This document shows, in pieces, positions 25,127-33,991 of a stretch of 55,415 nt of DNA. The stretch lies in the NCBI GenBank assembly GCA_002295925.1, contig DBGO01000011.1, forward strand, positions 58,273 to 113,687, given 5' to 3'. The number at the start of each line of letters is the position of its first letter. Positions within the stretch are counted from its first letter, which is position 1. The notes under the pieces are model-generated. The model searched no databases. It was not told where the DNA came from and saw nothing but the letters and a program-made list of their open reading frames with translations. The stretch is from Flavobacteriales bacterium UBA852 (lineage in GTDB: Bacteria > Bacteroidota > Bacteroidia > Flavobacteriales_E > Vicingaceae). Both the position numbers and the translations under genes were made by a program.

Positions 25127-26203
25127 TTATAATTTCACCGTCCAACCGAATTTATCTTCTTCAACGCCCAATTTTATATCATTTAACCGTTTGGCTATTG
25201 CATTGGAAATTTCTCTGCTTTCTATTGGCGGCAAGGTATATTTATCGTCATCGTTGGCTATTGTGGCAATTTGAGCAATTGTTGCGGCAGTTCCCGTTCC
25301 AAATGCTTCTGTTAAGCGATTTTCTTTCAATGCTTGTACAATTTCTTCTACGGTAACCCGGCGTTCCTCAACAGGAATTCCCATATCGTGGGCAAGTGTC
25401 AATACACTGTCGCGCGTAATTCCTGCCAAAGTGGTTTTATAATCCAGATTTGGTGTAATGATTTTTCCGTCAACAACAAACATTACGTTCATTGTCCCCG
25501 ATTCTTCAATGTATTTATGCTCTTTGGCGTCCGTCCAAATGAGTTGGTCAAAGCCTTTTTCTTGTGCTAATTTTGCAGGATACAACGCCGCCGCATAATT
25601 TCCGGCAGCTTTGGCATATCCTACCCCACCTTCGCAAGCGCGTGTATATTCTTTTTCTATTTTAACATTTACGGGCTTACTGTAATAAGCTCCAACAGGC
25701 GCAGTGAATATCATAAACTTATATTCGTTTGCCGGACGAACACCTAACAACTCTTCACTGGCAAACATATACGGACGAATATACAAACTACTGCCCTCTA
25801 CATTAGGTATCCAGTCTCTGTCAATAGTGAGTAATTGTTTTAACGCCTCCATAAAATACTCCTCGGGAAATTCGGGCATACACATTCTTGATGCCGAAAT
25901 ATTTAAGCGTTTGGCATTTTGATCGGGGCGGAATAAAAAAACTTCATCATTTGCATTTCGATATGCCTTCATCCCTTCAAAAATTGCCTGTCCGTAATGA
26001 ATTGCCGCACAGGCGGGACTTAATGATATTTCTTCGTACGGACGAATGGTGAAATTTTGCCATTCTCCATCTTTGTAATCCGCCACAAACATGTGGTCGG
26101 AAAAATTCTTCCCAAAAACAATATTATTAAAATCTATTTGCGGCAATCGGGAATTGTTGGTTTTGTTTACGTTGATATCTATTATTTTCTCTGCTGTTTG
26201 CAT
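25127..26203 (-). CDS. ilvE: Branched-chain amino acid aminotransferase
   Basis: A PLP fold-type IV transaminase for Leu, Ile and Val synthesis and catabolism. The 358-residue length and motifs (HYGQAIFEGMKAYR; RMCMPEFPEEYF; GYAKAAGNYAAAL with the PLP lysine; EESGTMNVMFVVDG; LTEAFGTGTAATI) place it in the longer eukaryote-like BCAT group common in Bacteroidota. It is followed by a strong terminator. A one-mismatch -7 element (TAAATTTA) lies in the 120-nt upstream spacer. Confidence 0.96.
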   Translation of the reverse strand: MQTAEKIIDINVNKTNNSRLPQIDFNNIVFGKNFSDHMFVADYKDGEWQNFTIRPYEEISLSPACAAIHYGQAIFEGMKAYRNANDEVFLFRPDQNAKRLNISASRMCMPEFPEEYFMEALKQLLTIDRDWIPNVEGSSLYIRPYMFASEELLGVRPANEYKFMIFTAPVGAYYSKPVNVKIEKEYTRACEGGVGYAKAAGNYAAALYPAKLAQEKGFDQLIWTDAKEHKYIEESGTMNVMFVVDGKIITPNLDYKTTLAGITRDSVLTLAHDMGIPVEERRVTVEEIVQALKENRLTEAFGTGTAATIAQIATIANDDDKYTLPPIESREISNAIAKRLNDIKLGVEEDKFGWTVKL

Positions 26204-26323
26204 AAATTTCTACACTTTTTCTTTTATAAATTTACGATAAATATCGGAAAAATTCTGCTTTGTTTAATATGATATTCGTCAATACAACTGTAAACGTTTA
26301 TTGCTCAACAAGTTGTAAAAAAA

Positions 26324-26542
26324 TCATTCTTCTAATTTAGAAACATTAAAAGCAACCGGTCCGCGCTTTACTTCTTTTATAATGAACGATACTTTATCGT
26401 TTTCATCTATCGGGTCAATTAAATAAGATGCTTTGGTGTAAATTTCTACATCCAATTCGTTTACACGAATAAATCCGAATTTATTTTTTCGATTATAAAA
26501 TTTAACTGTTCCTGTGTATTTTTTGTCCGGTTCGAATTGCAT
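26324..26542 (-). CDS. Divergent cold-shock-domain protein
   Basis: A 72-residue OB-fold protein. YTGTVKFYNRKNKFGFIRV carries the RNP1-like motif of cold-shock domains. RNP2 is divergent (VEIYTKASYL in place of the usual DVFVHxS), and the expected end (DKVSFIIKEVKRGPVAFNVSKL) is present. It probably binds single-stranded nucleic acid. It starts 5 nt after purC on the same strand, so it is likely cotranscribed with purine synthesis rather than controlled by a classic cold-shock leader. Confidence 0.8.
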   Translation of the reverse strand: MQFEPDKKYTGTVKFYNRKNKFGFIRVNELDVEIYTKASYLIDPIDENDKVSFIIKEVKRGPVAFNVSKLEE

Positions 26543-26547
26543 AGATG

Positions 26548-27504
26548 TTAAGCTGTCTGATTATTTAAAAATTGTACGACATTTTTTTCAATTCGTTGCA
26601 AAATATTTGAAGTATCTGCTTTCACAAATTTTTCGCCGGTAATTTTCTCGTAAAGTTCTATGTATCGCTCCGAAACTTGCATTACAAATTCATCAGGCAT
26701 TTCAGGAATCTTTTGTCCTTCTTTCCCTTGAAAGCCATTGGCTATCAACCATTCTCGAACAAACTCTTTGCTCAATTGTTTTTGTTTTTCGCCTTTTCGC
26801 TGTCTTTCTTCATACCCTTCAGCATAAAAATAACGCGAAGAATCCGGCGTATGAATTTCATCCATTAAATAAATAGTATCTCCCACTTTGCCAAATTCAT
26901 ATTTGGTATCTACTAAAATCAACCCTTTATCAGCAGCCATCTCTGTGCCGCGTTGATATAATTTTCGTGTATAATCTTCAAGTTTTTCGTAATCGTCTTT
27001 TGAAACTATGCCTTTTGCCAAAATTTCTTCTTTGGATATATCTTCATCGTGTCCAACGGATGCCTTTGTAGTAGGCGTAATAATCGGTTCGGGAAACTTA
27101 TCGTTTTCTTTCATTCCTTCAGGCATTTTTACGCCGCAAATTTCACGTTTTCCACTTTTATATTCTCGCCAAGCGTGCCCCGAAAGGTAACCGCGAATAA
27201 CCATCTCCACTTTAAACGGCTCACAGGCGATTCCTGCCGTTACATTGGGGTCGGGAACGGCTATTACCCAATTGGGCACGATATCTTTAGTCGCTTCGAG
27301 AAATTTTGCTGCAATCTGGTTTAATACTTGACCTTTATATGGAATAGGTCGCGGAAGTATATGGTCGAAAGCCGAAATTCTGTCCGTAGCTACCATTACC
27401 AATTTATCATCAACAAAATAAACATCTCTTACTTTTCCGTGATATACATTTGTTTGATTGGGAAAATGAAAATCTGTTTGCTGTAAACTTTCGGGTAAAG
27501 CCAT
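26548..27504 (-). CDS. purC: Phosphoribosylaminoimidazole-succinocarboxamide synthase
   Basis: SAICAR synthetase of de novo purine synthesis. The 318-residue long form shows GKVRDVYFVDDKLVMVATDRISAFD at the N-terminus, RGYLSGHAWREYKSG, TPTTKASVGHDEDIS and DTKYEFGKVGDTIYLMDEIHTPDSSRYF. The N-terminus starts at an ATG with an A-rich leader. It is divergent from proC across 73 nt and is followed at 5 nt by the cold-shock-like gene. Confidence 0.96.
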   Translation of the reverse strand: MALPESLQQTDFHFPNQTNVYHGKVRDVYFVDDKLVMVATDRISAFDHILPRPIPYKGQVLNQIAAKFLEATKDIVPNWVIAVPDPNVTAGIACEPFKVEMVIRGYLSGHAWREYKSGKREICGVKMPEGMKENDKFPEPIITPTTKASVGHDEDISKEEILAKGIVSKDDYEKLEDYTRKLYQRGTEMAADKGLILVDTKYEFGKVGDTIYLMDEIHTPDSSRYFYAEGYEERQRKGEKQKQLSKEFVREWLIANGFQGKEGQKIPEMPDEFVMQVSERYIELYEKITGEKFVKADTSNILQRIEKNVVQFLNNQTA

Positions 27505-27511
27505 TATTTTT

Positions 27512-27519
27512 TAGTTTTG
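27512..27519 (+). promoter_or_regulatory. Possible promoter -7 element for proC
   Basis: TAGTTTTG matches TAnnTTTG and lies 58 nt before the proC ATG, just outside purC. The leader would be about 50 nt. Confidence 0.4.
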
Positions 27520-27577
27520 AAAAAAATTTAATGCCATAAAATTCTTAAAAAATATTCATCTGACATAAAATAAGACT

Positions 27578-28378
27578 ATGAAAATATGCATTATTGGTGG
27601 CGGTAATATGGGTTTGACCTACGCTGACGGATTTATTCGTTCCGGATTAATTGCCAAAAATCAATTATTAATCATTGAAACAAATGCCAATCAACAACAA
27701 ATCATTCAAAATAAGGGATATTTTTTGCAAACCGAAGTTGACGCAAAAGTTGATATGTATGATGTAATTATTATTGCTGTTAAACCTCAACAGTGCAAAC
27801 CGGTTTTAGAACATTTATCTTCTTTTTTAAAAAGTAAGAAATACATCCTATCTATAATGGCGGGTATTACTTTAAACTATTTGGAAAAACACCTGAACAA
27901 TCACTTGATTTTTAGAGCAATGCCCAATTTACCTGCAAAAAACGGCTTGGGCATGACTGTTTTCACCACCAATTCGAACTATACCGGTGAGCAATTGTTT
28001 GTTATGCACAACCTGCTGAACACTACAGGTAAAACGCTTTATGTAGAAGATGAAGAAAAAATTGATGCCGCAACAGCCATTTCGGGGAGCGGACCGGCTT
28101 ATGTGTTTTATTTTATGCAAAGCATGATTGAAAAAGCCATGGAATTTGGCTTCAGTAAATCGGAAGCCGAGCTTATGGTAAAACAGACTTTTTTAGGTTC
28201 GGTTCAGCTATATATTAATTCGGAATTTTCTTGCGAAGAATGGATTCAAAAAGTATCTTCAAAAGGTGGCACAACCGAAGCGGCATTTGATTACTTTAAT
28301 CAAAATCATTTGAAAGAGGAAATTAAAACCGGTATAGAAAAAGCATTTGAACGGGCTCAAGCATTAGCGCAAAACTAA
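27578..28378 (+). CDS. proC: Pyrroline-5-carboxylate reductase
   Basis: The last step of proline synthesis. The 266-residue enzyme has the Rossmann motif ICIIGGGNMGLTYADGF, VIIIAVKPQQCKPVL, IMAGITLNYLEKHL, RAMPNLPAKNGLGMT, and the C-terminal signature AISGSGPAYVFYFMQSMIEKAMEFGFS with the SSKGGTTEAAFDYF tail. It is monocistronic. Its stop overlaps the convergent DUF2279 gene by 4 nt. Confidence 0.96.
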   Translation: MKICIIGGGNMGLTYADGFIRSGLIAKNQLLIIETNANQQQIIQNKGYFLQTEVDAKVDMYDVIIIAVKPQQCKPVLEHLSSFLKSKKYILSIMAGITLNYLEKHLNNHLIFRAMPNLPAKNGLGMTVFTTNSNYTGEQLFVMHNLLNTTGKTLYVEDEEKIDAATAISGSGPAYVFYFMQSMIEKAMEFGFSKSEAELMVKQTFLGSVQLYINSEFSCEEWIQKVSSKGGTTEAAFDYFNQNHLKEEIKTGIEKAFERAQALAQN

Positions 28379-29235
28379 AAATACAACGCACGAAAATGCA
28401 CCTTTCCTCTTGACAGTTCTACTGCCGGCGCAGGAATTTTTATAAACCCAACAGATTTGAAAATGCTGTTCACAAATTTGCTTTTGGTCTTAATACGCCA
28501 CAAATCAATATCAAGCGAAAAATAATATTGCTTATAACTGTCCGGCGTAGTTGCACTTACCATTCCCTCGGCGCCATAGCCAAATGCCATATTAAGCCAT
28601 TTTGGAAATTTGCTTTCCTTAAAAAAAGAATAAATATTCAGACTCAACCAATACGTTTGTCCATTATAATCTTTCAGTGATTGTTGAAGCAAATTTTCGC
28701 CCAATAATTCAGGATTTTGATTGGCATAAACCGTTTGATGAAAAGAAAATTTTAATGCAATCCGCTGTTCTTTCCAATATTTTTGCTGCGCAACAAAACC
28801 AAATGCTCCTGCAGTATTTGCCAACATATCGCCATAACTGAATCCCCAACCGTCAGAAAATCCATCAAATACCTCAACGGTTGTTAAATATATAAACCCG
28901 GTTAAACCTCCTAACCAAATACTCTTATTCTCATTAAAATTAGCCCACTTGTACCAATTGTAAGAATATCGACCAACTTGGTAAGCAGTTAACGCGTGCC
29001 CCACCTTATCTACCTTGTGCCATTCATCATTATCGTTAAAATAATGAAAATTGGTGGTTCGATAGGGTTTATACCACAAAAAGTACAATCCACTCATTGA
29101 CCCGACATATCCGGTACTTTGCAGCAGAAACAATGTTTTTTTCCTCCGTTTATACAATGCCGTAGAATCCGTTTGCGCAAGCAAACCAAGGGTTAAAAAA
29201 AAGGACAATAAAAATGTTATTGAATTTTGACGCAT
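28375..29235 (-). CDS. DUF2279 (YfiM-like) exported protein
   Basis: A 286-residue protein with a signal peptide (SITFLLSFFLTLGLLAQ) and the DUF2279 core: FHYFNDNDEWHKVDKVGHALTAYQVGRYSY, then FIYLTTVEVFDGFSDGWGFSYGDMLANTAG with acidic and His residues that suggest a metal or lipid-head-group site in the membrane. The C-terminal half resembles outer-membrane strands. It is an envelope protein of unknown function, convergent with proC and divergent from a TetR regulator. Confidence 0.82.
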   Translation of the reverse strand: MRQNSITFLLSFFLTLGLLAQTDSTALYKRRKKTLFLLQSTGYVGSMSGLYFLWYKPYRTTNFHYFNDNDEWHKVDKVGHALTAYQVGRYSYNWYKWANFNENKSIWLGGLTGFIYLTTVEVFDGFSDGWGFSYGDMLANTAGAFGFVAQQKYWKEQRIALKFSFHQTVYANQNPELLGENLLQQSLKDYNGQTYWLSLNIYSFFKESKFPKWLNMAFGYGAEGMVSATTPDSYKQYYFSLDIDLWRIKTKSKFVNSIFKSVGFIKIPAPAVELSRGKVHFRALYF

Positions 29236-29292
29236 TACAAAGCGAAAATTAACATTATTTTCTATGAAATTATAATTTTAATTAAAATCCGC

Positions 29293-29300
29293 TATATTTG
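29293..29300 (+). promoter_or_regulatory. Promoter -7 element for the TetR gene
   Basis: TATATTTG matches TAnnTTTG and lies 34 nt before the ATG at 29335, in the 99-nt divergent spacer with the DUF2279 gene. Confidence 0.55.
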
Positions 29301-29334
29301 TTTATCGAAAATAAATAAAACATTTTTTTAGGAC

Positions 29335-29964
29335 ATGCTAACTAAGGAAAAAATCATTATTGCCGCCAATAAAATGTTTATTGCAAACGGAATACGAAAT
29401 GTTACCACACGTCATATTGCAAAGCGTATTCGTATCAGTCATGGGAATTTGACTTACCATTATCCCGGCAAGGAAAATATTTTGGAAGAATTATTCAGAA
29501 GATTCAAAATGAATATTGAAAAATTAACGAATGAGAAGGTAACTTCACGCAATGATTTTGATGTTTGGATACAGCAGTTTTTTAAATTTCAACAAGAATA
29601 TTCTTACTTTTTCAGTGATGTGGTAGAAATCAGCCGAAAATTCCCCGATATTTATTTTGTGCTGCGCAACGAAGTGGAAATGATTCAAACACACATCCGC
29701 AATTTATTGTATAAAATATTTAAATATAATAAAGAAACCGTATCAAGATTTTCAAAAGACTTGGTTTTATTACCTCTTTCGGGATTTTACTTTAACGAAG
29801 GTAAATCGCTGAAAGAATTGCAAAAGGATTGGTTTGACACTGTAAAACTATACAAAGAACCGGTGCAAATTATTGAATCCGGGAAAGAAAAAAAGAAAAA
29901 TAAACCGACAAAGAATACGGAAGACAATAAAGAGAGTGACGGTGTGCAAATATCACTCTTCTAA
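29335..29964 (+). CDS. TetR/AcrR-family transcriptional regulator
   Basis: A 209-residue regulator. The N-terminal HTH (TKEKIIIAANKMFIANGIRNVTTRHIAKRIRISHGNLTYHYPGKENILEELFRRF) is intact, with the ISHGNLTYHYPGK recognition helix region of the family; a variable ligand domain follows. The C-terminal 30 residues are highly charged and Lys/Glu-rich (GKEKKKNKPTKN) and are probably disordered. The ligand and targets are unknown; the divergent DUF2279 gene is the nearest candidate. The 3' end overlaps the convergent STAS-like gene by 12 nt. Confidence 0.9.
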   Translation: MLTKEKIIIAANKMFIANGIRNVTTRHIAKRIRISHGNLTYHYPGKENILEELFRRFKMNIEKLTNEKVTSRNDFDVWIQQFFKFQQEYSYFFSDVVEISRKFPDIYFVLRNEVEMIQTHIRNLLYKIFKYNKETVSRFSKDLVLLPLSGFYFNEGKSLKELQKDWFDTVKLYKEPVQIIESGKEKKKNKPTKNTEDNKESDGVQISLF

Positions 29965-30339
29965 AAAAGTTTCAAGCCATTTTAATGCATCTGCTTCGTT
30001 TGAGAATACTTTTATTTTATGTTCGGGTTTGTAAAAATTCAAATGAAATTTAGCTACTAATCGATGTGCCAATGATTTAACAATAAACGCCTCGGCTTTT
30101 TTTATTTTATTCCGCTGCTTGTCGGCGAAATACTCCCGTGCTTCAAGCGTTGCATCGGAATCGGGTGGGAAAATTTCCAAAAACAAAGACGGCTTTCCTC
30201 CTGTCAAATCCAACAAAATACGATATGATTCTTCCAAATCTTTTTTATCAACCTCTACACCGGGTTTTATTGTAACTTTAAAGATTCCGTTAGGCAACTC
30301 TTCGATTATACTTATATTTGTCTCAATTATTAACGACAT
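29953..30339 (-). CDS. Small STAS/SEC14-like protein (DUF7793 type)
   Basis: A 128-residue soluble protein with the alternating strand-helix pattern of SpoIIAA/STAS-like proteins: a GIFKVTIKPGVEVDKKDLEESYRILLDLTGGKPSLFLEIF start, a conserved ARE--A---FVKSLAHRLVAKF-like middle (here AFIVKSLAHRLVAKFHLNFYKP) and a FSNEADALKWLETFL tail. Such proteins are frequent in Bacteroidota and of unknown role. It is divergent from the TPR gene across 58 nt. Confidence 0.7.
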   Translation of the reverse strand: MSLIIETNISIIEELPNGIFKVTIKPGVEVDKKDLEESYRILLDLTGGKPSLFLEIFPPDSDATLEAREYFADKQRNKIKKAEAFIVKSLAHRLVAKFHLNFYKPEHKIKVFSNEADALKWLETFLEE

Positions 30340-30397
30340 AGAAGTTGCAATTTATTACAAAATAAAATACAAAGCAAAAAAATTAATCTTTTAATAA

Positions 30398-31084
30398 ATG
30401 TTAGAGAAGGCAAGAAAACTTTACGAAGAAAATAAATTAGATGAATCTTTAACGATTTACAATGATTTTTTGGACAAAAACCCTAATCATGCCGAAGCAT
30501 TATTTTTCAGGGCTTTGATTTACAGAAAAAAGAATGAGCACGAAAAATCGTTAGATGATTTATCTAAAATTGTAGTACGCTTGCCCGAACAAGCCTCTGT
30601 TTGGTTTGAGCGAGGCATTACTTACGCCTATTTAAACCGGCAAGACAAAGCCCTTTCGGATATGGATAAAGCAGCAGCTTTGGAACCTGACAATGCGTTT
30701 CGTTATTCGGGCAGAGCTTACATAAAAGCTATGTTTAAAATGTACGATGAAGCAATTGAAGATTATGAAAAAGCGCTATCCATTGACCCGGATGATGAGA
30801 TTTCGCTCAACAATTTAGGGTTGCTGCAAGAACAAAAAGGATATTGGGAAAAAGCTCAAGCCTCATTTGAAAAATCGAACGAGGTTTACAACAGAAAAAA
30901 TCCCGACAACCAACTGCCAAACTACAACCAACAAAATGAACCCAAAGAAGATAAAACCCTGCAACAACCGGTTAAACCAAGTGCCAAAGATTATTTTTTG
31001 ATGATTAAAAATATTTTCTGTCATAAAACATATTTTAAAGATTACTTGAATTTTGTCAAACAATTAATAAATGGCAGTAAGTAG
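30398..31084 (+). CDS. Tetratricopeptide repeat protein
   Basis: A 228-residue protein of about four TPR units: EENKLDESLTIYNDFLDKNPNHAEALFFRA, then EHEKSLDDLSKIVVRLPEQASVWFERG, RQDKALSDMDKAAALEPDNAFRYSG and YDEAIEDYEKALSIDPDDEISLNNLG in pieces, followed by a Gln/Lys-rich linker and a C-terminal aromatic helix (YFKDYLNFVKQLI). It is likely a protein-protein scaffold; there is no signal peptide. Its last 21 nt overlap the convergent receiver gene. Confidence 0.88.
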   Translation: MLEKARKLYEENKLDESLTIYNDFLDKNPNHAEALFFRALIYRKKNEHEKSLDDLSKIVVRLPEQASVWFERGITYAYLNRQDKALSDMDKAAALEPDNAFRYSGRAYIKAMFKMYDEAIEDYEKALSIDPDDEISLNNLGLLQEQKGYWEKAQASFEKSNEVYNRKNPDNQLPNYNQQNEPKEDKTLQQPVKPSAKDYFLMIKNIFCHKTYFKDYLNFVKQLINGSK

Positions 31085-31507
31085 TTTCATATAATCGTTC
31101 AATAATAAATTAGCGACTTTTGGCGTAAAATAAACCGAACCTTTGGCAATACATTTTATCGCCTTGATATACTCGTTTTTAGGCACATCTTTGGTGATAT
31201 ATCCTTTTGCACCGGCTTTTATCATTTCCTTGATATAAAATGTATTCTCGTGAAAACTGTATCCTAAGATTTTAAGTCCAGGAAAATGACTCAAAAACTC
31301 TTTTGTCAATGTAATACCGTCTTTTTTGGGCAAGTTGATATCCATCATTACAATATCAATCTCTGAAGCGTTTTGGCTTAATATCTTAAATGCATCGTCA
31401 CCATCTTCGGCTACATACTTTATAGCCATTCCTTTTTCGTTGCTTAAATACAACTTTAAGCTGTCAATTATTATTTCTCTGTCTTCAATAAGCATAATGT
31501 GTATCAT
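31064..31507 (-). CDS. Stand-alone response-regulator receiver domain
   Basis: A NarL/FixJ-type receiver of 147 residues. It has the acidic pair Glu8-Asp9, the phosphoacceptor Asp56 in VMMDINLPKKDG, Ser84 in ILGYSFHEN and Lys106 in GYITKDV, so phosphorylation should be intact. The LuxR-type HTH expected after the SVYFTPKVANLLL linker is missing; the protein ends within about 10 residues and its gene then overlaps the TPR gene by 21 nt. It is either a naturally output-less adaptor or a truncated regulator. No kinase gene is nearby. An alternative start is Met5 at 31495. Confidence 0.88.
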   Translation of the reverse strand: MIHIMLIEDREIIIDSLKLYLSNEKGMAIKYVAEDGDDAFKILSQNASEIDIVMMDINLPKKDGITLTKEFLSHFPGLKILGYSFHENTFYIKEMIKAGAKGYITKDVPKNEYIKAIKCIAKGSVYFTPKVANLLLNDYMKLLTAIY

Positions 31508-31624
31508 AGTGCGTTGGTTTTAATGGTTAATTGGTATTGTAAAAGTAAAGCTTCGTTTAATTTCTTTGTTATGTGTAAAAGTGTATTTTTACGGTACAGA
31601 AAACACGTATCACAATTTCGCAAA

Positions 31625-32311
31625 ATGGAAATTCTTCCCGAAAAAGACGCATTGGGCCAAGCTATAATTGATTATTCATTAAAAACTGACAATGAATTAA
31701 AAATTGCTGTCCACAGTCCCGACTTTGACACAGATTACATTCCGGTTTCTTATCTTTTTCGTACATATCAAGAAATGCCACTAATTGAGCAAACGGCACT
31801 AAAATTGGCAAAAGGAAAAGTTTTAGATGTTGGCGCAGGTGCCGGATGCCACAGTAAATATCTGAATCAAAAAGGTTTGTCAGTTACAGCATTGGAAATT
31901 TCGCCATTGGCTTGTCAATATCTTTCCGAAATTGACATAAAAAACTGTAACACTTCTATTTATGCTTTTAATACTGACGAAAAATTTGATACCATTTTAT
32001 TATTGATGAACGGCTTGGGATTAGCCGGAAACGTAAAAAACTTAAAAAACTTAATGGATAAATTAGTTGATTTACTTTCGGAAAATGGTCAAATATTGGT
32101 TGACTCTTCCGATTTACGCTATCTTTCCGATACAGAAGAAATTACAACCATTAACTACCAGATGCAATACAAAAACATTTTTACCGATTCTTTTGAGTGG
32201 CTCTATTTATCTTACGAAAGTTTATCCTTTTTAATACAAATGTACGGTTATCAAATTGAGAAAATCACCGATGGCAGTCATTATGATTATTTGGCAAGAA
32301 TAACCAAATAA
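31625..32311 (+). CDS. Class I SAM-dependent methyltransferase
   Basis: A 228-residue enzyme with motif I VLDVGAGAGCHSKYL, motif II ALEISPLACQYL, and FDTILLLMNGLGLAG before motif III (LLSENGQILVDSSDL). The ATG at 31625 (MEILPEKDALGQ) is chosen. The frame opens at an ATG at 31499, but that would add 42 unrelated residues overlapping the divergent receiver gene. The substrate is not predictable; this small-molecule-type methyltransferase has no pathway partner nearby. Confidence 0.85.
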   Translation: MEILPEKDALGQAIIDYSLKTDNELKIAVHSPDFDTDYIPVSYLFRTYQEMPLIEQTALKLAKGKVLDVGAGAGCHSKYLNQKGLSVTALEISPLACQYLSEIDIKNCNTSIYAFNTDEKFDTILLLMNGLGLAGNVKNLKNLMDKLVDLLSENGQILVDSSDLRYLSDTEEITTINYQMQYKNIFTDSFEWLYLSYESLSFLIQMYGYQIEKITDGSHYDYLARITK

Positions 32312-32328
32312 GTAATTAACTTTTACCT

Positions 32329-33987
32329 TTAACTTGCACAACAGCTTAATTTCGACACATCTTTTCCAAAAGTAATGGCGGCTAATTTTATTCCCTCACT
32401 AAGTGTTAGGTAAGGATATAAATTTTCGGCTAAATCTTGTATAGATATTCCATATTTCACAGCCATACTTAATTGTTGTATCAGTTCTCCGCCTTCAGGT
32501 GCAACTACTCTTGCCCCTATTAGTTTATCGTTTTCTTTATTACGAATCAGCTTTATAAAACCTCTTGTATCATTGGCGGTAATAGCTCTGGGCACTTCTT
32601 TCAAGTCAAGTTTAGATACCTCAAAAGGCAAACCTTGTTTTTCGGCTTGTTCTTCATTTAGCCCTACACCTGCAATTTGCGGATCGGTAAAAACTACCCA
32701 CGGCAAATATGAATAATCCGTTTTTTTGTTTGCATCCGTAAAAGCATTTTCAACGGCAATTTTACCTTCATAAGCTGCCGTATAAACATAGGCGGGCGTA
32801 TTGGCAACATCTCCGGCGGCATAAATATGCGAAATATTGGTTAGCATTTTCTCATTTACTTCAATATGACCGCTTTCAGTCAGCTTAACACCAGTATGTT
32901 CCAAGCCCAGTTTGTCCGTATTGGGTTTTGTACCTGTTGCCACAACAACTTTCCCCTTTTCTGTTATTTGCCTTATTGAGCCATCGGGACATAGACAATG
33001 AATAATAATACCGTTTTCTGTTTTCTCAAATTTTACAGCTCTAAAATTGGGCAATAGTTCTATCCTTTCCTTTTGCATTTGATTTTCAAGAATTACGCTT
33101 ATATCAGAGGTTTCTTTGCGTAGTACACGGTCGGTAAATTCAATTATTCGTACTTTTACGCCTAACCGATTATAAGCCATTGCTATTTCCAAACCTATGT
33201 ATCCTGCTCCCATTATGGTAATGCTTTCGGGCTTTTCTTCTAAATCGAACAACGTTACATTGGTTAAGTAGTCAATTTTATCCAACCCTTCAATTTCAGG
33301 AATATTGGTTGCAGCTCCGGTTGCTATTAAAAATTTATTGCCTTTATATTGTTTTCCCGAAACTTCAATTGTGTGGGCATCTGTAAACATAGCCCAGCCT
33401 TTTAAAAGCGTAAGGTTTTTAAAATCTTCAACTACATCCAAATATTTTTTTTGGCGAAGGGTTTCAACCAGTTTTTTCTTATCTCTTATTATTTGTGCAA
33501 AATCTACAGATGCTCCTTTTGGCTTTATTCCTTTAAAATTTGAATGCGAAGCATGATACACCGCTTCTCCGGCACGAATTAAGTATTTTGAAGGTACACA
33601 ACCTACATTTACACAGGTTCCGCCAAAGTTCAATCTGCAATTAACCAAAAGGGTTTTTAACTCTAAACTTTCGGCTTTTATTGCTGCCGAAAATGCAGCA
33701 GAACCACCGCCTATTATTATTAAATCGTACGTTTCTTCATCGGTTGATTGATTATACTTTTTACTTTCTTCTGCTTCTTTTGCCTGATAATGATTAGTGG
33801 CATTTATGGTATCTAAAATTTCCTGTTTTGAAATTTCGTCGGCATCATAGGTACAAACACACTCACCTTCAGGATAACTCACTTTGGCACCTTTTACACC
33901 TTTACTTTTTAAAAGCAATTTTTCTATACTTGTTGCACAATGCGAACAAGTCATTCCTTGTATATTGAGTTTTAATTCTTTTTTCAT
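32329..33987 (-). CDS. merA: Mercuric reductase
   Basis: An NADPH- and FAD-dependent enzyme reducing Hg(II) to Hg(0). The 552-residue protein has an N-terminal heavy-metal-associated domain (GMTCSHC, Cys14 and Cys17), a linker, the FAD motif DLIIIGGGSAAFSAAIKA, the redox-active pair Cys125/Cys130 in GGTCVNVGCVPSK, an NAD(P) motif (ITIMGAGYIGLEIAMAYNRLG), and the hallmark C-terminal vicinal cysteines LSCCAS (549-550). All catalytic residues are present. It begins 4 nt after merTP, forming a two-gene mer operon. The conserved pair separates it from LpdA-type relatives. Confidence 0.96.
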   Translation of the reverse strand: MKKELKLNIQGMTCSHCATSIEKLLLKSKGVKGAKVSYPEGECVCTYDADEISKQEILDTINATNHYQAKEAEESKKYNQSTDEETYDLIIIGGGSAAFSAAIKAESLELKTLLVNCRLNFGGTCVNVGCVPSKYLIRAGEAVYHASHSNFKGIKPKGASVDFAQIIRDKKKLVETLRQKKYLDVVEDFKNLTLLKGWAMFTDAHTIEVSGKQYKGNKFLIATGAATNIPEIEGLDKIDYLTNVTLFDLEEKPESITIMGAGYIGLEIAMAYNRLGVKVRIIEFTDRVLRKETSDISVILENQMQKERIELLPNFRAVKFEKTENGIIIHCLCPDGSIRQITEKGKVVVATGTKPNTDKLGLEHTGVKLTESGHIEVNEKMLTNISHIYAAGDVANTPAYVYTAAYEGKIAVENAFTDANKKTDYSYLPWVVFTDPQIAGVGLNEEQAEKQGLPFEVSKLDLKEVPRAITANDTRGFIKLIRNKENDKLIGARVVAPEGGELIQQLSMAVKYGISIQDLAENLYPYLTLSEGIKLAAITFGKDVSKLSCCAS

Positions 33988-33991
33988 CTTC

